Notes: generated by a model from the letters alone, not told the origin. A DNA stretch of 64,000 nucleotides from Dokdonella_A sp044227025 (GCF_044227025.1 NZ_JBGAFX010000005.1:62001-126000); one strand, 5' to 3'. Counted from the first letter of the stretch, positions 8,589-18,928 are shown. A program made the numbers and translations.

Positions 8589-8615
8589 GCGCGCCCCCGA
8601 AAGTCCGGCAACCCC

Positions 8616-10281
<1,666 letters not shown>

Positions 10282-10286
<5 letters not shown>

Positions 10287-10372
10287 GGCGGTACGCGCAA
10301 CGCGCGTGCCGCCGCGTTCCTTCGTGATGATGACGGCGGGACTCGCCGCTGCGCGGCTCGACCCGCCCTACG
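10282..10372. repeat. Inverted repeat with ends CGTAGGGCGG / CCGCCCTACG, including a strong hairpin
   Basis: The 10-base ends at 10282-10291 and 10363-10372 are perfect inverted copies. The left end includes the yheS stop codon. Inside, GGCGGTACGCGC (10287-10298) pairs with GCGCGTGCCGCC (10302-10313) across a three-base loop with one G-U pair. This hairpin could end or stabilise the yheS transcript, but no T-tract follows. Confidence 0.55.
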
Positions 10373-10476
10373 TTCCTGAACCTTTCGGCGCGCAAACCCC
10401 GCGCGGCGGTCGCCCGCGTTGCATCCATCTGTGGTCACCGGCGCGCCGCGCCACCACCGACGAATGGAGTTCCGCC

Positions 10477-10911
10477 ATGGCCTGCTTCCCGAAGATCGAC
10501 CAACCCTGTCCGCTCGGCATCGACGCGCAGCGTCGCATCAACGGCTTCTGCGGCCATTGCAGCAAGACAGTGCACTCGCTCGATGCGATGGGAAATGCCG
10601 AACGCCTCGACTTCCTGCGCGCAGCGAGCGGTCCGGTCTGCGTGTCCTATCGCGTGCCGCGCGCGGCGGCGCTCGGCCTCGGCGCGGCTCTCGTGCTGTC
10701 GATGGCGGCGCCCATCCACGCCGATCCGGTCGGCGCCGATATCCAGGCATCGCCCGTGGCTGCCGGTGCCGCGACGACCGCGCCGCCACCACCGGAGGAG
10801 CCGGTCATGCTCATGGGTGGAGTCAGCGATCCAAAGGCGGCAGCGATGGTCGACGACGAAACCGACGACGTGCCGGAGCTGCCGATCGTGCATGAAGTGG
10901 CGGCCGACTGA
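10477..10911 (+). CDS. Cys-rich zinc-ribbon-like membrane protein of unknown function
   Basis: A 144-residue protein; GGAG lies before the ATG at 10477. Residues 1-57 hold five Cys (3, 11, 25, 28, 55) in the order PCPLG...GFCGHCSKTVHSL...PVCVSY. This resembles the N-terminal Cys module common in Bacteroidetes TonB/carboxypeptidase-regulatory proteins (C...FCxxCxKxVxDFT...VCGRF). One hydrophobic segment (about 62-82) ends in an apparent cleavage-like AAPIHAD. The tail is Ala/Pro-rich and very acidic (MVDDETDDVPELP). The likely topology is a cytoplasmic metal or redox module with a periplasmic tail. Function unknown. Confidence 0.75.
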   Translation: MACFPKIDQPCPLGIDAQRRINGFCGHCSKTVHSLDAMGNAERLDFLRAASGPVCVSYRVPRAAALGLGAALVLSMAAPIHADPVGADIQASPVAAGAATTAPPPPEEPVMLMGGVSDPKAAAMVDDETDDVPELPIVHEVAAD

Positions 10912-10933
10912 CCGCTTGCGAAGACGAAAAACC

Positions 10934-11012
10934 CATCGCGGCTGAAGCCGCGCCTTCGGACACGCGATCCGGCCTGGAGTGACCAATGTGGGAGCGCCGC
11001 AGGGTGCGATGC
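10934..11012. repeat. Dispersed repeat pair downstream of the Cys-rich gene
   Basis: CATCGCGGCTGAAGCCGC at 10934-10951 matches the palindrome cores at 5265-5324 and 45218-45331. TGTGGGAGCGCCGCAGGG plus TGCGATGC at 10987-11012 matches the reverse complement of 7277-7302. The two halves are arranged head to head between convergent genes. Confidence 0.6.
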
Positions 11013-11039
11013 CCTTCGGCACCTCAACGGGATGGGCGC

Positions 11040-11846
11040 CTACGGTGCCGTGGCGATCCCGACCACATCGACGATGCGCAGTTTCGCGATCGTCTCCATC
11101 GTGCCGCGCAGGCTGTCGGGCGACCCGTCGCCGATCGCGATCGCAATGTGTGCGGCGTCGAAGTCACCGAGCGCGGCGTCGTAGCTTGTCCACTGGGTGC
11201 CGTCCCAGGCCTGCACCCACATGTGTGGTACGAATGCATGCGGTCGATCGAGGAACCGGCTCGCGTACGAAAGTCCCGCGACCACGCGCGTCGGGATGCC
11301 CCGCGCACGCGCCGCGGCGGCGAGCAGGACCGCGAATTCGGTGCAGTCGCCGCCGCGTGAGTCGAGCGCCTGGGTCGCACTCCGGTAGCTCGTGAAATCG
11401 ATCGCACCGGTCATGTGCTTCTGCACCGCGAGGACCAGCGAATGCATGCGTGCATCGACCGATCGGCCTTTCGCCGTGTGCGCGAACGCGACGACGTGGC
11501 GGTCGCGGCTCTGCACCCACGCGTTCGGTTCGCGATAGCGTTCCAGCTGCGCCGGATCCGGTGGTGCCTCGCGTCCACAGTCGCCGCAGATCGTCAGTTC
11601 GATGGTGTCGCCATGCCGCTCGACGTGCTGCTCGGCAGTCTCCGGCCACGCCCATTCGCCGTCGCGCAGTTGCACCTGGTAGCGGATCTTGCCCGCGCGT
11701 GCCGTGTCCGGGATCCGGTAGGGCGACCTGACCAGCAGGGTTCGCAGTTGCTGCTCGATCGCTGCCGTGCCGGTGCGGTCGTCGGCACCGGCATGCGCGG
11801 CGAGCAGCAGGGCGGCGACGAAGGTGGGTGCAGGACGACGGATCAC
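11040..11846 (-). CDS. Secreted transglutaminase-like (papain-fold) protein
   Basis: A 268-residue protein. The GTG start at 11846 is chosen because it opens directly on a signal peptide (IRRPAPTFVAALLLAAHAGA). The C-terminal half is a transglutaminase-like core: nucleophile Cys in GGDCTEFAVLLAAAARA (about 168), His in HAFVPHMWVQAW (about 208) and Asp in SYDAALGDFD. Family members act as periplasmic proteases or amidases or as peptidoglycan-related enzymes; the substrate is unknown. The N-terminal half contains a CGDCG pair. It is divergent from the yajD gene. Confidence 0.83.
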   Translation of the reverse strand: MIRRPAPTFVAALLLAAHAGADDRTGTAAIEQQLRTLLVRSPYRIPDTARAGKIRYQVQLRDGEWAWPETAEQHVERHGDTIELTICGDCGREAPPDPAQLERYREPNAWVQSRDRHVVAFAHTAKGRSVDARMHSLVLAVQKHMTGAIDFTSYRSATQALDSRGGDCTEFAVLLAAAARARGIPTRVVAGLSYASRFLDRPHAFVPHMWVQAWDGTQWTSYDAALGDFDAAHIAIAIGDGSPDSLRGTMETIAKLRIVDVVGIATAP

Positions 11847-11864
11847 GGCGGATGTCGGAAGCGG

Positions 11865-11870
11865 TAAAGT
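11865..11870 (+). promoter_or_regulatory. Possible -10 element (TAAAGT) for yajD
   Basis: TAAAGT lies 35 bases before the ATG at 11905, in the divergent gap with the transglutaminase-like gene. No obvious -35 is visible. Confidence 0.3.
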
Positions 11871-11904
11871 ACACAAGACTGCCACAAGATGGTTGGCCGC
11901 ACCG

Positions 11905-12291
11905 ATGAGCACACGCAATCCGCCACTCGACCACGCCAGGCTTGACCGCATCGTCGCCGAAGCGCGCCGCGCGACCGAACAGCGCGAGCTTGGCTATCGC
12001 GAACGTGCCCTGAAGATGTATCCGTGGATATGCGGGCGCTGCGGTCGCGAGTTCAACCGCTCGAACCTGCAGGAGTTGACCGTCCACCACCGCAACCACG
12101 ATCACGACTTCAACCCGCCCGACGGCAGCAATTGGGAGCTGCTCTGCGTGTACTGCCACGACAACGAGCATTCGCGCCACATCGACCACGTGCGCGGTGC
12201 CGGCTACGACGACGAAGCGGTCGCCGCGCCCGCGACCGGCAATCCATTCGCCGATCTCAAGGCGATGATGGCGCGAAAGCGCGAATCATGA
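11905..12291 (+). CDS. yajD: YajD-family HNH nuclease
   Basis: A 128-residue protein. The family block runs RELGYRERALKMYPWICG, then the zinc-binding CGRCGREF pair, the HNH core LTVHHRNHDHDFN, and the second pair in ELLCVYCHDNEHSRH. It ends in the conserved NPFADLKAMM tail. HNH proteins cleave or nick DNA using a bound metal ion. YajD has no settled role and no partner gene here, so it is probably a housekeeping protein and not part of a restriction system. Confidence 0.9.
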   Translation: MSTRNPPLDHARLDRIVAEARRATEQRELGYRERALKMYPWICGRCGREFNRSNLQELTVHHRNHDHDFNPPDGSNWELLCVYCHDNEHSRHIDHVRGAGYDDEAVAAPATGNPFADLKAMMARKRES

Positions 12292-12325
12292 CGGTTGCGT
12301 CGCGCGTCGCGATGGTGGCGAAGGC

Positions 12326-13372
12326 GTGAGCGTGTCCGATATCGAAGCGGTGCTTGAGGCGTTGTTCCTGCCTCTCTCCAGCCCCGTCATCGATGCATCG
12401 GCGTCGCAGCGTGGCGTGTTCCTGCGCGCGCGCGCGGGGAGCTGGCTGCGACGCTGGCCGGGCATGACCTGCGTGCAGACGTTCAAGCCGTTCGCCGACG
12501 AACTCGTGCGCGCCGGTGCATCGCTCGCGGCGCCGGGCGACGGCAGCGGCCTCGTGCTCCTGTTGCCGCCACGCCAACGCGACGAGGCGCGCGCGCTGTT
12601 CGCGCAGGCGGTACGGCTGGCGGGGAATGGCGGGATCGTCGTCGCCTGCCAACCGAACAACGAGGGCGCACGCTCCGGCGAGGCCGACCTCGCCCGGCTC
12701 GTCGGAAACGTCCAGAGCCTGTCCAAGCACAAATGCCGCGTGTACTGGAGCCGCATCGACGTGGCGCGGGTCGACAACGCGCTGCTCGACGAATGGCAGG
12801 CACTCGACGCGCCGCGCCCGATCGCCGGAGGGAACTGGCTGAGCCGACCGGGCCTGTTCGCCTGGGATCGCGTCGACGCGGCATCGGCCTTGCTGGTCGA
12901 ACACCTGCCGCGTGACCTGCGCGGCCGCGTCGCCGACCTCGGAGCGGGCTACGGCTTCCTCGCGGCGGAAGTCGTGCGCCGCTGCGCCGCCGTCGAGGCG
13001 ATCGATCTGTACGAAGCGGAGCAGCGCGCCGAGGAACCCGCGCGCGCGAACCTCGAGCGTGCCTGTCGCGACACGGGGCGCGACGTCGCGTTCACGTTCC
13101 GCTGGCACGACGTGACGCGCGGCCTTGGGGATCGCTACGATGCGATCGTCAGCAATCCGCCATTCCATCAAGGCCGCGCGGACCAGCCCGAACTCGGTCG
13201 CGCGTTCATCGAGGTGGCGGCCGATGCATTGCAGTCGAGCGGCGTGCTGTGGCTGGTCGCGAACCGCCACCTCGCCTACGAGGCGACGCTCGCGGCGCAC
13301 TTCGAGGCGGTGCGGATCGTCGAGGTGCGCGACGGCTTCAAGGTGATCGAGGCGAGGAATCCGAAACGATGA
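12326..13372 (+). CDS. rsmC: 16S rRNA m2G1207 methyltransferase RsmC
   Basis: A 348-residue class I SAM-dependent methyltransferase, with a GTG start. The N-terminal half is the degenerate RsmC guide domain. The C-terminal half has the SAM motif VADLGAGYGFLA (about 202-213) and the catalytic NPPF motif in IVSNPPFHQG (about 274-283), which marks guanine-N2 methyltransferases. The TGA stop overlaps the rsuA ATG (ATGA), so two enzymes that modify the same small ribosomal subunit are translationally coupled. Confidence 0.9.
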   Translation: MSVSDIEAVLEALFLPLSSPVIDASASQRGVFLRARAGSWLRRWPGMTCVQTFKPFADELVRAGASLAAPGDGSGLVLLLPPRQRDEARALFAQAVRLAGNGGIVVACQPNNEGARSGEADLARLVGNVQSLSKHKCRVYWSRIDVARVDNALLDEWQALDAPRPIAGGNWLSRPGLFAWDRVDAASALLVEHLPRDLRGRVADLGAGYGFLAAEVVRRCAAVEAIDLYEAEQRAEEPARANLERACRDTGRDVAFTFRWHDVTRGLGDRYDAIVSNPPFHQGRADQPELGRAFIEVAADALQSSGVLWLVANRHLAYEATLAAHFEAVRIVEVRDGFKVIEARNPKR

Positions 13373-14073
13373 AACTGGTCAAGCTGCTCGCCAACCTCGG
13401 CTATGGCAGCCGCAAGGAAGTGACGTGGATGTTTCGCGAAGGGCGCATTACCGATGCCGCCGGCGAGGTGCTGTACGCCGATGACAAGATCGAGCATGGC
13501 GATGTCCGGGTCGATGGCGAGCCGCTCGATCCGCCGCAGGGACTCGTGCTGATGATGCACAAGCCCGCCGGCCACACCTGTTCCACCAAGGACTCCGGTC
13601 GCATCGTCTACGACCTGCTGCCGCCGCGCTGGCGTTCGCGCAGTCCCGCGCTGTCGACGGTCGGAAGGCTCGATCGGGACACCTCGGGGCTGCTGCTGTG
13701 GACCGACGACGGGGCGCTGCTGCACCGGATCATCTCGCCGCGCTCGAACATCGTGAAGGTGTACGAGGCCACGCTCGCGCAGGACCTGCGCGGCGACGAG
13801 GGCGCGCTGTTCGCGAGCGGCACGCTCATGCTTGACGGCGAAACCACGCCGCTCGCACCGGCGCAACTCGAAGTGCTCGGCCCGCGTCGCGCGCGCCTCG
13901 CGATCGGCGAAGGCCGCTACCACCAGGTGCGGCGCATGTTCGTCGCCGCCGGCAACCACGTCGAAACCCTGCGCCGCGACACCGTCGGCGGGCTTGTCCT
14001 TGGAAATCTGCCGGTCGGCGAGTGGCGCGCACTCGGCGCGGACGAAGTCGCTGCGATCTTCGCAATGGCCTGA
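13369..14073 (+). CDS. rsuA: 16S rRNA pseudouridine synthase RsuA
   Basis: A 234-residue protein. The N-terminal S4 RNA-binding domain (MKLVKLLANLGYGSRKE...) is followed by the synthase domain. The catalytic Asp is in GRLDRDTSGLLLWT (about residue 102). Further family motifs are HKPAGHTCSTKD, VYEATL, and EGRYHQVRRMF. In E. coli RsuA converts U516 of 16S rRNA. It overlaps rsmC by four bases. Confidence 0.92.
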   Translation: MKLVKLLANLGYGSRKEVTWMFREGRITDAAGEVLYADDKIEHGDVRVDGEPLDPPQGLVLMMHKPAGHTCSTKDSGRIVYDLLPPRWRSRSPALSTVGRLDRDTSGLLLWTDDGALLHRIISPRSNIVKVYEATLAQDLRGDEGALFASGTLMLDGETTPLAPAQLEVLGPRRARLAIGEGRYHQVRRMFVAAGNHVETLRRDTVGGLVLGNLPVGEWRALGADEVAAIFAMA

Positions 14074-14297
14074 TTTGCGGCAGGGCGGACTCGAGCCGGC
14101 CAAATTGCCTGCCCGAAATCCGACACAAGCGGCCAGCACCTCGCCGCGATTGCGACACGCGTTCCCCATCCGCGCCTGTTCGAATGAACCTGCACGATCG
14201 AACGCCGGGGGGCTGCGATCGCAAAACCCCGGATCGACGTGCAGGGAGTCCACGGGCGTGGCCTCCCTGATCGAATCATCCGTGCCTCGGGGGCCAT

Positions 14298-15470
14298 GTG
14301 TCGGACCGTCTGCGTGTCTTGAAGGAAGCGTCTCGCAATCTGCTCAGTACCAGAATCATCGTTCTCGGCGTCGTTGCCGCCTGCGTGTGGACGGTGTATC
14401 GCCACCCGCCGGTCGAATCGATCGCGCGCCAGGAAGTCGGCATTCGCCTGAACCGGTTGAGCGGCACCACCACCCGCCTCGGTGAAGGCATCGCGCTCGC
14501 GCTGCCGGGCATCCACGAGATCCGCCGCTACTCGCTGCAGGACCAGACCTACGCGCCGACGCGCAGCAGCAAGGCCGATGGCGAAGCGCCGTTCCAGTCG
14601 TCCGAGGGCCTCTCGCTCGGGGTCGAACTGTCGATCCGTTACGCGCTCGACTCCGACACGCTGGCGAGCGTGGCCGGCAAGTTGCCGGCCGACATCAACG
14701 GCGAGGTGGTCGAGCCGCTGGTGCAGGGTGTCATCTACAAGGTGTTCACGCGCTACACGGTGCGCGAGATCTTCTCGACCAAGCGGCAGGAGCTGCAGGA
14801 CGTGATCGAGGCCGAGCTGAAGCCGCTGCTGGCGACCGATGGCGTCGTCCTGCGCCACGTGACGATGGGTAATGTCGACCTGCCGCCGGATTACCGTGCC
14901 GGCATGGACAAGCTGCTCGCGGTGGAGCTGGAAACCGAGCAGATGCAGTACACGCTGCAGCTCAAGGAAAAGCAGGTCAAGCAATCCGAGCTGGAGGCCG
15001 ACGCGGAGAAGGTCAAGCGCGAGAAGGCGGCCGAGGCGAGTGCGAACGAGCAGATCATCGCGGCGAAGGCGCAGGAAGAAGCGATGAAGCACGTGATCCC
15101 GTTCAAGCAGAAGCAGATCGAGCAGCGCCAGCTCGAAGCCGATGCCGAGAAGGCGTCGCGCATCCGGACAGCGGAAGGTACCGCGGAAGCGCGCCGCATC
15201 GAGGCGGCCGGTGAAGCCGATTCGCGCCGCAAGCTTGCCGACGCCGATGCGTATCGCAACGAGCAGATCGGCAAGGTCGCGAGCACCCAGCTCGAACGCG
15301 ATGGCGAGCTCATCACGAAGCACCCGTTGCTGATCCAGAAGACGATCGCGGACAAGCTGTCGGACAAGATCTCGGTGATCATCGCGCCGCCGCCGGCGGA
15401 CGGCGGTTTCATCGGCGCGAACCTGATCGGTGGCGCCAAGGCGCAGGCCGTCGCGCAGGGCGGGGAGTGA
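14298..15470 (+). CDS. SPFH/band 7-domain membrane protein
   Basis: A 390-residue prohibitin/stomatin-like protein. The GTG at 14298 follows a G-rich stretch. A single N-terminal membrane segment (STRIIVLGVVAACVWTVY) leads into an SPFH domain (about 45-215, with LSLGVELSIRYALD and YTVREIFSTKRQELQD). A long charged coiled coil (about 215-330) is rich in Glu/Lys/Ala with EADAEKV repeats, and the C-terminus is Gly/Ala-rich. Such proteins assemble into rings that organise membrane microdomains or proteases. Its TGA overlaps the next ATG, implying coupled expression. Confidence 0.85.
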   Translation: MSDRLRVLKEASRNLLSTRIIVLGVVAACVWTVYRHPPVESIARQEVGIRLNRLSGTTTRLGEGIALALPGIHEIRRYSLQDQTYAPTRSSKADGEAPFQSSEGLSLGVELSIRYALDSDTLASVAGKLPADINGEVVEPLVQGVIYKVFTRYTVREIFSTKRQELQDVIEAELKPLLATDGVVLRHVTMGNVDLPPDYRAGMDKLLAVELETEQMQYTLQLKEKQVKQSELEADAEKVKREKAAEASANEQIIAAKAQEEAMKHVIPFKQKQIEQRQLEADAEKASRIRTAEGTAEARRIEAAGEADSRRKLADADAYRNEQIGKVASTQLERDGELITKHPLLIQKTIADKLSDKISVIIAPPPADGGFIGANLIGGAKAQAVAQGGE

Positions 15471-16948
15471 TGCGCATGAAACGTTTCTTCGCAATCGCCT
15501 GCGTGTGCGGCGCCTTCGCCGCCCAGGCCGCGGAACCCGTCGCACCGGTGCAACCGAATCCGAGCGTGATCGTCGTGATCGACCAGGCCGCGTTGCGCGC
15601 GGCGCCGCGCGAATCGGCGCAGCAGCAGGTCGTGCTGTGGCAGGGCGACAGCCTCGAAGTGCGCGGGCGCAAGATGGACTACCTGCAGGTCTACGACCAC
15701 CGGCGCGAGCGCGCCGGTTACGTGCGCGCGAGCCAGGTACGCCCACTCTCGCTGCAGCCGCAGGACGCGACCGACCTGCTCGCCGTGGTGCGTTTCCTGC
15801 GCGACACGCCCGGCGCGGAAGCGCTCGGCATCGGCTACACCGCGGCCTATCTGCGCGCGGCGCCCGCCAAGGACATCGGCGCCGAGGCTTTCGATGCGCT
15901 CGGCACGATGGCCGAACGCCTCGCGCGGCGCGCCTCGTCGAACCGCAGCAAGGCGAATGACGCGGTCATCGCGGCGCATCTCGAGGTCGTCGCCGGCTAC
16001 GGCGTGGCGGTGCGCAGCCTCGAACATGACGGCCGCGTGCAGGTCTGCTACGACGGCGACGCGTTCCGCCGCGTGCTCGCACTGCCGGCGAGTGCCGAGC
16101 AGAAGGCGCGTGCGGCGCTGGCGCTGACCCGCCAGGACTGCATCGATCCGGAACTGACGCCGTTCGACCGCGCGGCGCTAGATGCCTGGCGCGCCGACGT
16201 GCTCGACCGCATGCCGCGCACCGATCTGCCGGAATTCCTCAGGAACCGCGTGCGCATGCGCACTGCCGCGGTGTGGTCGAGCCTCGCGTTCGAGCGCACG
16301 CGTCGCGGCGAACCGGCCGCGGAAGCGGCGGCGCGCGCGCTGCAGGAACTGACCGGCGTCAACCGGCAGGAACTCTCCGAAGACGATGCCTATGCCTACA
16401 GCGACGCCGCGGTGCGCGTCGGCGCGATCCGCTGGGCTGCCGAACCGGGGCCCGCGCATGCACCGGTCGGTCTCGCGGTAGTGACCGCGCCGGGCCAGCC
16501 GGGCGAGACCTGCATCCAGCTCGTCGATGCGAAGCACGCCGGGAATTCCCCGCTGCTGCAACGCTGCACCTACGGCACCGTGTGGGCGAACTCGGCGCGC
16601 GCGAACGCGCCCGGCACCGCACTCGCGCTCGCGGTGCAGCCGCTCGACGGCTGGCGCGAGATGTGGGTGTTCCATCGCAGCGCCGATGGCTGGACGGTCG
16701 ACGTCGTGCCACCCGCCGGCGATGCACCCGACATCGGCTACGTTGAATTCGCCGGCTGGGTACCTGGTGGTCGGAAGATGCTCGCTGCGCGCGAAGTGCG
16801 CAGCGCCGGCAGGTTCAACCAGACGTTCGAGGTGCTCGACCTCGAGACCCTCGCGGTCGAGAAGCACGCCGACAAGCCCGCTTCGCTGAGCCTGTTCTAC
16901 CGCTGGCAGGATCCGGCATGGAAAGGACAGACGGTGAGCCTCCGCTGA
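15470..16948 (+). CDS. Secreted protein with N-terminal SH3-like domain, function unknown
   Basis: A 492-residue protein, translationally coupled to the SPFH gene (TGATG overlap). It has a signal peptide (residues 1-20). The next segment, about 30-95, looks like a bacterial SH3 domain (AALRAAPRESAQQQ, GDSLEVRGRKMDYLQV, RAGYVRASQV). The middle is helical and Ala/Arg-rich. The C-terminal third is beta-rich with GWREMWVFHR and GYVEFAGWVPGGRKM. There is no enzyme motif that I recognise. Its coupling to an SPFH protein suggests a periplasmic partner of a membrane assembly. Confidence 0.75.
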   Translation: MRMKRFFAIACVCGAFAAQAAEPVAPVQPNPSVIVVIDQAALRAAPRESAQQQVVLWQGDSLEVRGRKMDYLQVYDHRRERAGYVRASQVRPLSLQPQDATDLLAVVRFLRDTPGAEALGIGYTAAYLRAAPAKDIGAEAFDALGTMAERLARRASSNRSKANDAVIAAHLEVVAGYGVAVRSLEHDGRVQVCYDGDAFRRVLALPASAEQKARAALALTRQDCIDPELTPFDRAALDAWRADVLDRMPRTDLPEFLRNRVRMRTAAVWSSLAFERTRRGEPAAEAAARALQELTGVNRQELSEDDAYAYSDAAVRVGAIRWAAEPGPAHAPVGLAVVTAPGQPGETCIQLVDAKHAGNSPLLQRCTYGTVWANSARANAPGTALALAVQPLDGWREMWVFHRSADGWTVDVVPPAGDAPDIGYVEFAGWVPGGRKMLAAREVRSAGRFNQTFEVLDLETLAVEKHADKPASLSLFYRWQDPAWKGQTVSLR

Positions 16949-17093
16949 GGTCGCGGGTGCGCGTTCATGGCGCGCTTGGGCGACCCGCTGGGCAGCGTGC
17001 GGCACACTTGGCGGACGGCCACCGCATCCGCCGGGGCAAGCGCGAGCGCGAACGTCGTTGCGGTGAGGCGAGGCTGCACGGCATGCCTGCGCG

Positions 17094-17504
17094 TCATTCG
17101 GCGAGCCGCGTGCGCAGGCCGAGTACGCCTTCCTTCCACGCGTCGAACTCGTCGCCTTCCTGCCACAGCTCGACCAGTTCGGAGGGCTCGGCGAGTACGC
17201 GATCGATCGCGCGGATCGCCATCGCGACGAGATTCGCGTCGGGTTGCAGTTTCACGGCTTCAACCCACTCGTCGAGTGGCTCGGAATAGGTCGAGCGCAC
17301 CCCCCAGCGCCCGCGCAGGCGCGCGACGCCCTCGGCGGCGGCGAGCGCCTCTTCGGCGTCGGGCGCTTCAAGGTAGCGGTCCCGGATCTCAATGACGCGC
17401 TCCAGGGTCTTCTCGATGTATTGCGTGTCCGGAAGATCCTCGAGACCGAACGCCCAATCGGCGGCGGTGTCGTTGTCGAAGATGCCAGGGCCCCAGGTAC
17501 CCAT
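17094..17504 (-). CDS. DUF4259-domain protein
   Basis: A 136-residue protein beginning MGTWGPGIFDNDTAADW, the signature opening of DUF4259. It is followed by a helical, acidic region (YLEAPDAEEALAAAEGVA). It is cytoplasmic, with no signal peptide or membrane segment. Function unknown. It lies 12 bases downstream of yajQ on the same strand and may be co-transcribed. Confidence 0.85.
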   Translation of the reverse strand: MGTWGPGIFDNDTAADWAFGLEDLPDTQYIEKTLERVIEIRDRYLEAPDAEEALAAAEGVARLRGRWGVRSTYSEPLDEWVEAVKLQPDANLVAMAIRAIDRVLAEPSELVELWQEGDEFDAWKEGVLGLRTRLAE

Positions 17505-17516
17505 GCGGATGCTCCC

Positions 17517-17999
17517 TCAGTCGCGGAAGTTGTCGAACTGCAACGGCACCTCGAACTCGCTCTTGCGCAGCAGGGCGATCGCGGTCTGCAGGTCGTCGCG
17601 CTTCTTGCCGGTCACGCGCAGCTTCTCGCCGTTGATCTGTGTCTCGACCTTGAGCTTGGCGGCCTTGATCGCGGCGATGATCTTTTTCGCCATCGGCTGT
17701 TCGAGCCCCTGCTTGACCGTGATCTTCTGCTTCGCGGTCGCGAGGTTGATTTCCGGCTCGGCGACGTCGAGGCAGCGCACGTCGATGCTGCGCGCTGTCA
17801 GCCGCGTGCGCAGGATGTCCTGCATCTGCTTGAGCTGGAAATCGCTCGGCGCGGTCGCGGTGATGACGTAGCCGTCGAGCGTGAAGGTGGCGTCGCTGCC
17901 CTTGAAGTCGAAGCGGTTCGACAGCTCTCGGTTGGCCTGGTCGACCGCGTTCATGAGTTCGTGCTTGTCGACTTCGGAGACGATATCGAACGAGGGCAT
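17517..17999 (-). CDS. yajQ: YajQ-family nucleotide-binding protein
   Basis: A 160-residue protein with the full YajQ sequence pattern: MPSFDIVSEVDKHELMNAVD at the start, SNRFDFKGSD, the KQGLEQPMAKKI segment, VQTQINGEK-like VETQINGEKLRVT, and terminal PLQFDNFRD. Xanthomonas and Pseudomonas homologues bind cyclic di-GMP and influence virulence gene expression. An upstream in-frame ATG at 18023 would add nine residues, but homologues begin at MPSF. Confidence 0.95.
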   Translation of the reverse strand: MPSFDIVSEVDKHELMNAVDQANRELSNRFDFKGSDATFTLDGYVITATAPSDFQLKQMQDILRTRLTARSIDVRCLDVAEPEINLATAKQKITVKQGLEQPMAKKIIAAIKAAKLKVETQINGEKLRVTGKKRDDLQTAIALLRKSEFEVPLQFDNFRD

Positions 18000-18156
18000 G
18001 GCTTTCGATCCGTGGCGAAACATGGATTGTAGCCGCAGGACCGAAAGCTGGCGGAGACCCGGTTCCTGACATCCAGCTGACCGACGTTTCGCGGATCCCG
18101 GTCATGTTCAGCCGCGTTGTCGCCCAATGACGGCTTCCAAGCCAATGGAGCCTCCG

Positions 18157-18651
18157 ATGAAGATCCTTTCCCTTGCGATTGCCGCCGTCCTGATCGCCGC
18201 GCCGTTCGCCCAAGCCAGTGCGTCGGATGCGGATTTCGTCACCAAGGCCGCGCAGGCGGGCCTCGCGGAAGTGGCGCTCGGGAACGACGCGAGCGCCATG
18301 GGCACGAGCGACTCGGTGAAGCATTTCGGCCAGCTCATGGCGACCGACCACTCGGCCGCGAACGAGAAACTCAAGGCCGCGGCGGCCAGCGGCGGATTCA
18401 AGGTCGCGCAGGAGCCTTCCGCGGAACAAAAGTCAACCGAGATGGAACTCAAGGCGATGTCGGGAGCCGCTTTCGACAAGGCCTATGCCGCGCAAGCAGT
18501 GAAGGACCACCAGGGTGCGGTCGAGCTGTTTGAGGACGAAGCGAAAGCGGGCAAGGACGCAAGCCTCAAGGCATTCGCGAATGCGACGCTGCCGACGTTG
18601 AAGGAGCATCTGAAGATGGCCGAGGATCTCGCCGCATCCACCGGCAAGTGA
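18157..18651 (+). CDS. DUF4142 periplasmic protein
   Basis: A 164-residue protein with a signal peptide (MKILSLAIAAVLIAAPFAQA) and one DUF4142 domain, a ferritin-like four-helix bundle. Landmarks are DADFVTKAAQAGLAEV, SDSVKHFGQLMATDHSAAN, FDKAYAAQAVKDHQGAV, and TLPTLKEHLKMAEDL. The conserved His residues (MATDHS, KDHQ, KEHL) would suit a metal site, though no activity is established. GGAG precedes the start. Confidence 0.88.
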   Translation: MKILSLAIAAVLIAAPFAQASASDADFVTKAAQAGLAEVALGNDASAMGTSDSVKHFGQLMATDHSAANEKLKAAAASGGFKVAQEPSAEQKSTEMELKAMSGAAFDKAYAAQAVKDHQGAVELFEDEAKAGKDASLKAFANATLPTLKEHLKMAEDLAASTGK

Positions 18652-18703
18652 ACGGAAGCGGCAAGCGCCCGCCAGCCACTGTGGTTGAGTGAGGAGAAGC
18701 GTG

Positions 18704-18898
18704 ATGACGCGTCATGCAGCCATTACGGGGGCTCACAGGACGCAGGACAAGCATCCGGATTCCGTGTTGCCCGATGACGATACCGCGCGGGACGAGGAGT
18801 CGACGCCGCTCGACCACACGACCAACGAGGGCGTCGAGGATGCTTCGCAGCCCGAGCCCGCGATGGACACCATGCCGCTCCGGCGGCGCACGCGCTGA
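18704..18898 (+). CDS. Small acidic hydrophilic protein
   Basis: A 64-residue ORF with a good ribosome binding site (GAGGAGAAGCG) just before the ATG at 18704; a GTG at 18689 would add five residues. It is rich in Asp, Glu, Thr and Pro (LPDDDTARDEESTPLDHTT), ends MPLRRRTR, and has no hydrophobic segment. It is probably disordered. I recognise no family. It follows the DUF4142 gene by 52 bases. Confidence 0.5.
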   Translation: MTRHAAITGAHRTQDKHPDSVLPDDDTARDEESTPLDHTTNEGVEDASQPEPAMDTMPLRRRTR

Positions 18899-18928
18899 TG
18901 CCTGCGCGGCGCCGTCTGCGGAAGCCCG

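Noticed and set aside
11905..12291. HNH nuclease as part of a defence system
   Set aside because: It matches YajD, a housekeeping family, and no helicase, methylase or restriction partner is adjacent.
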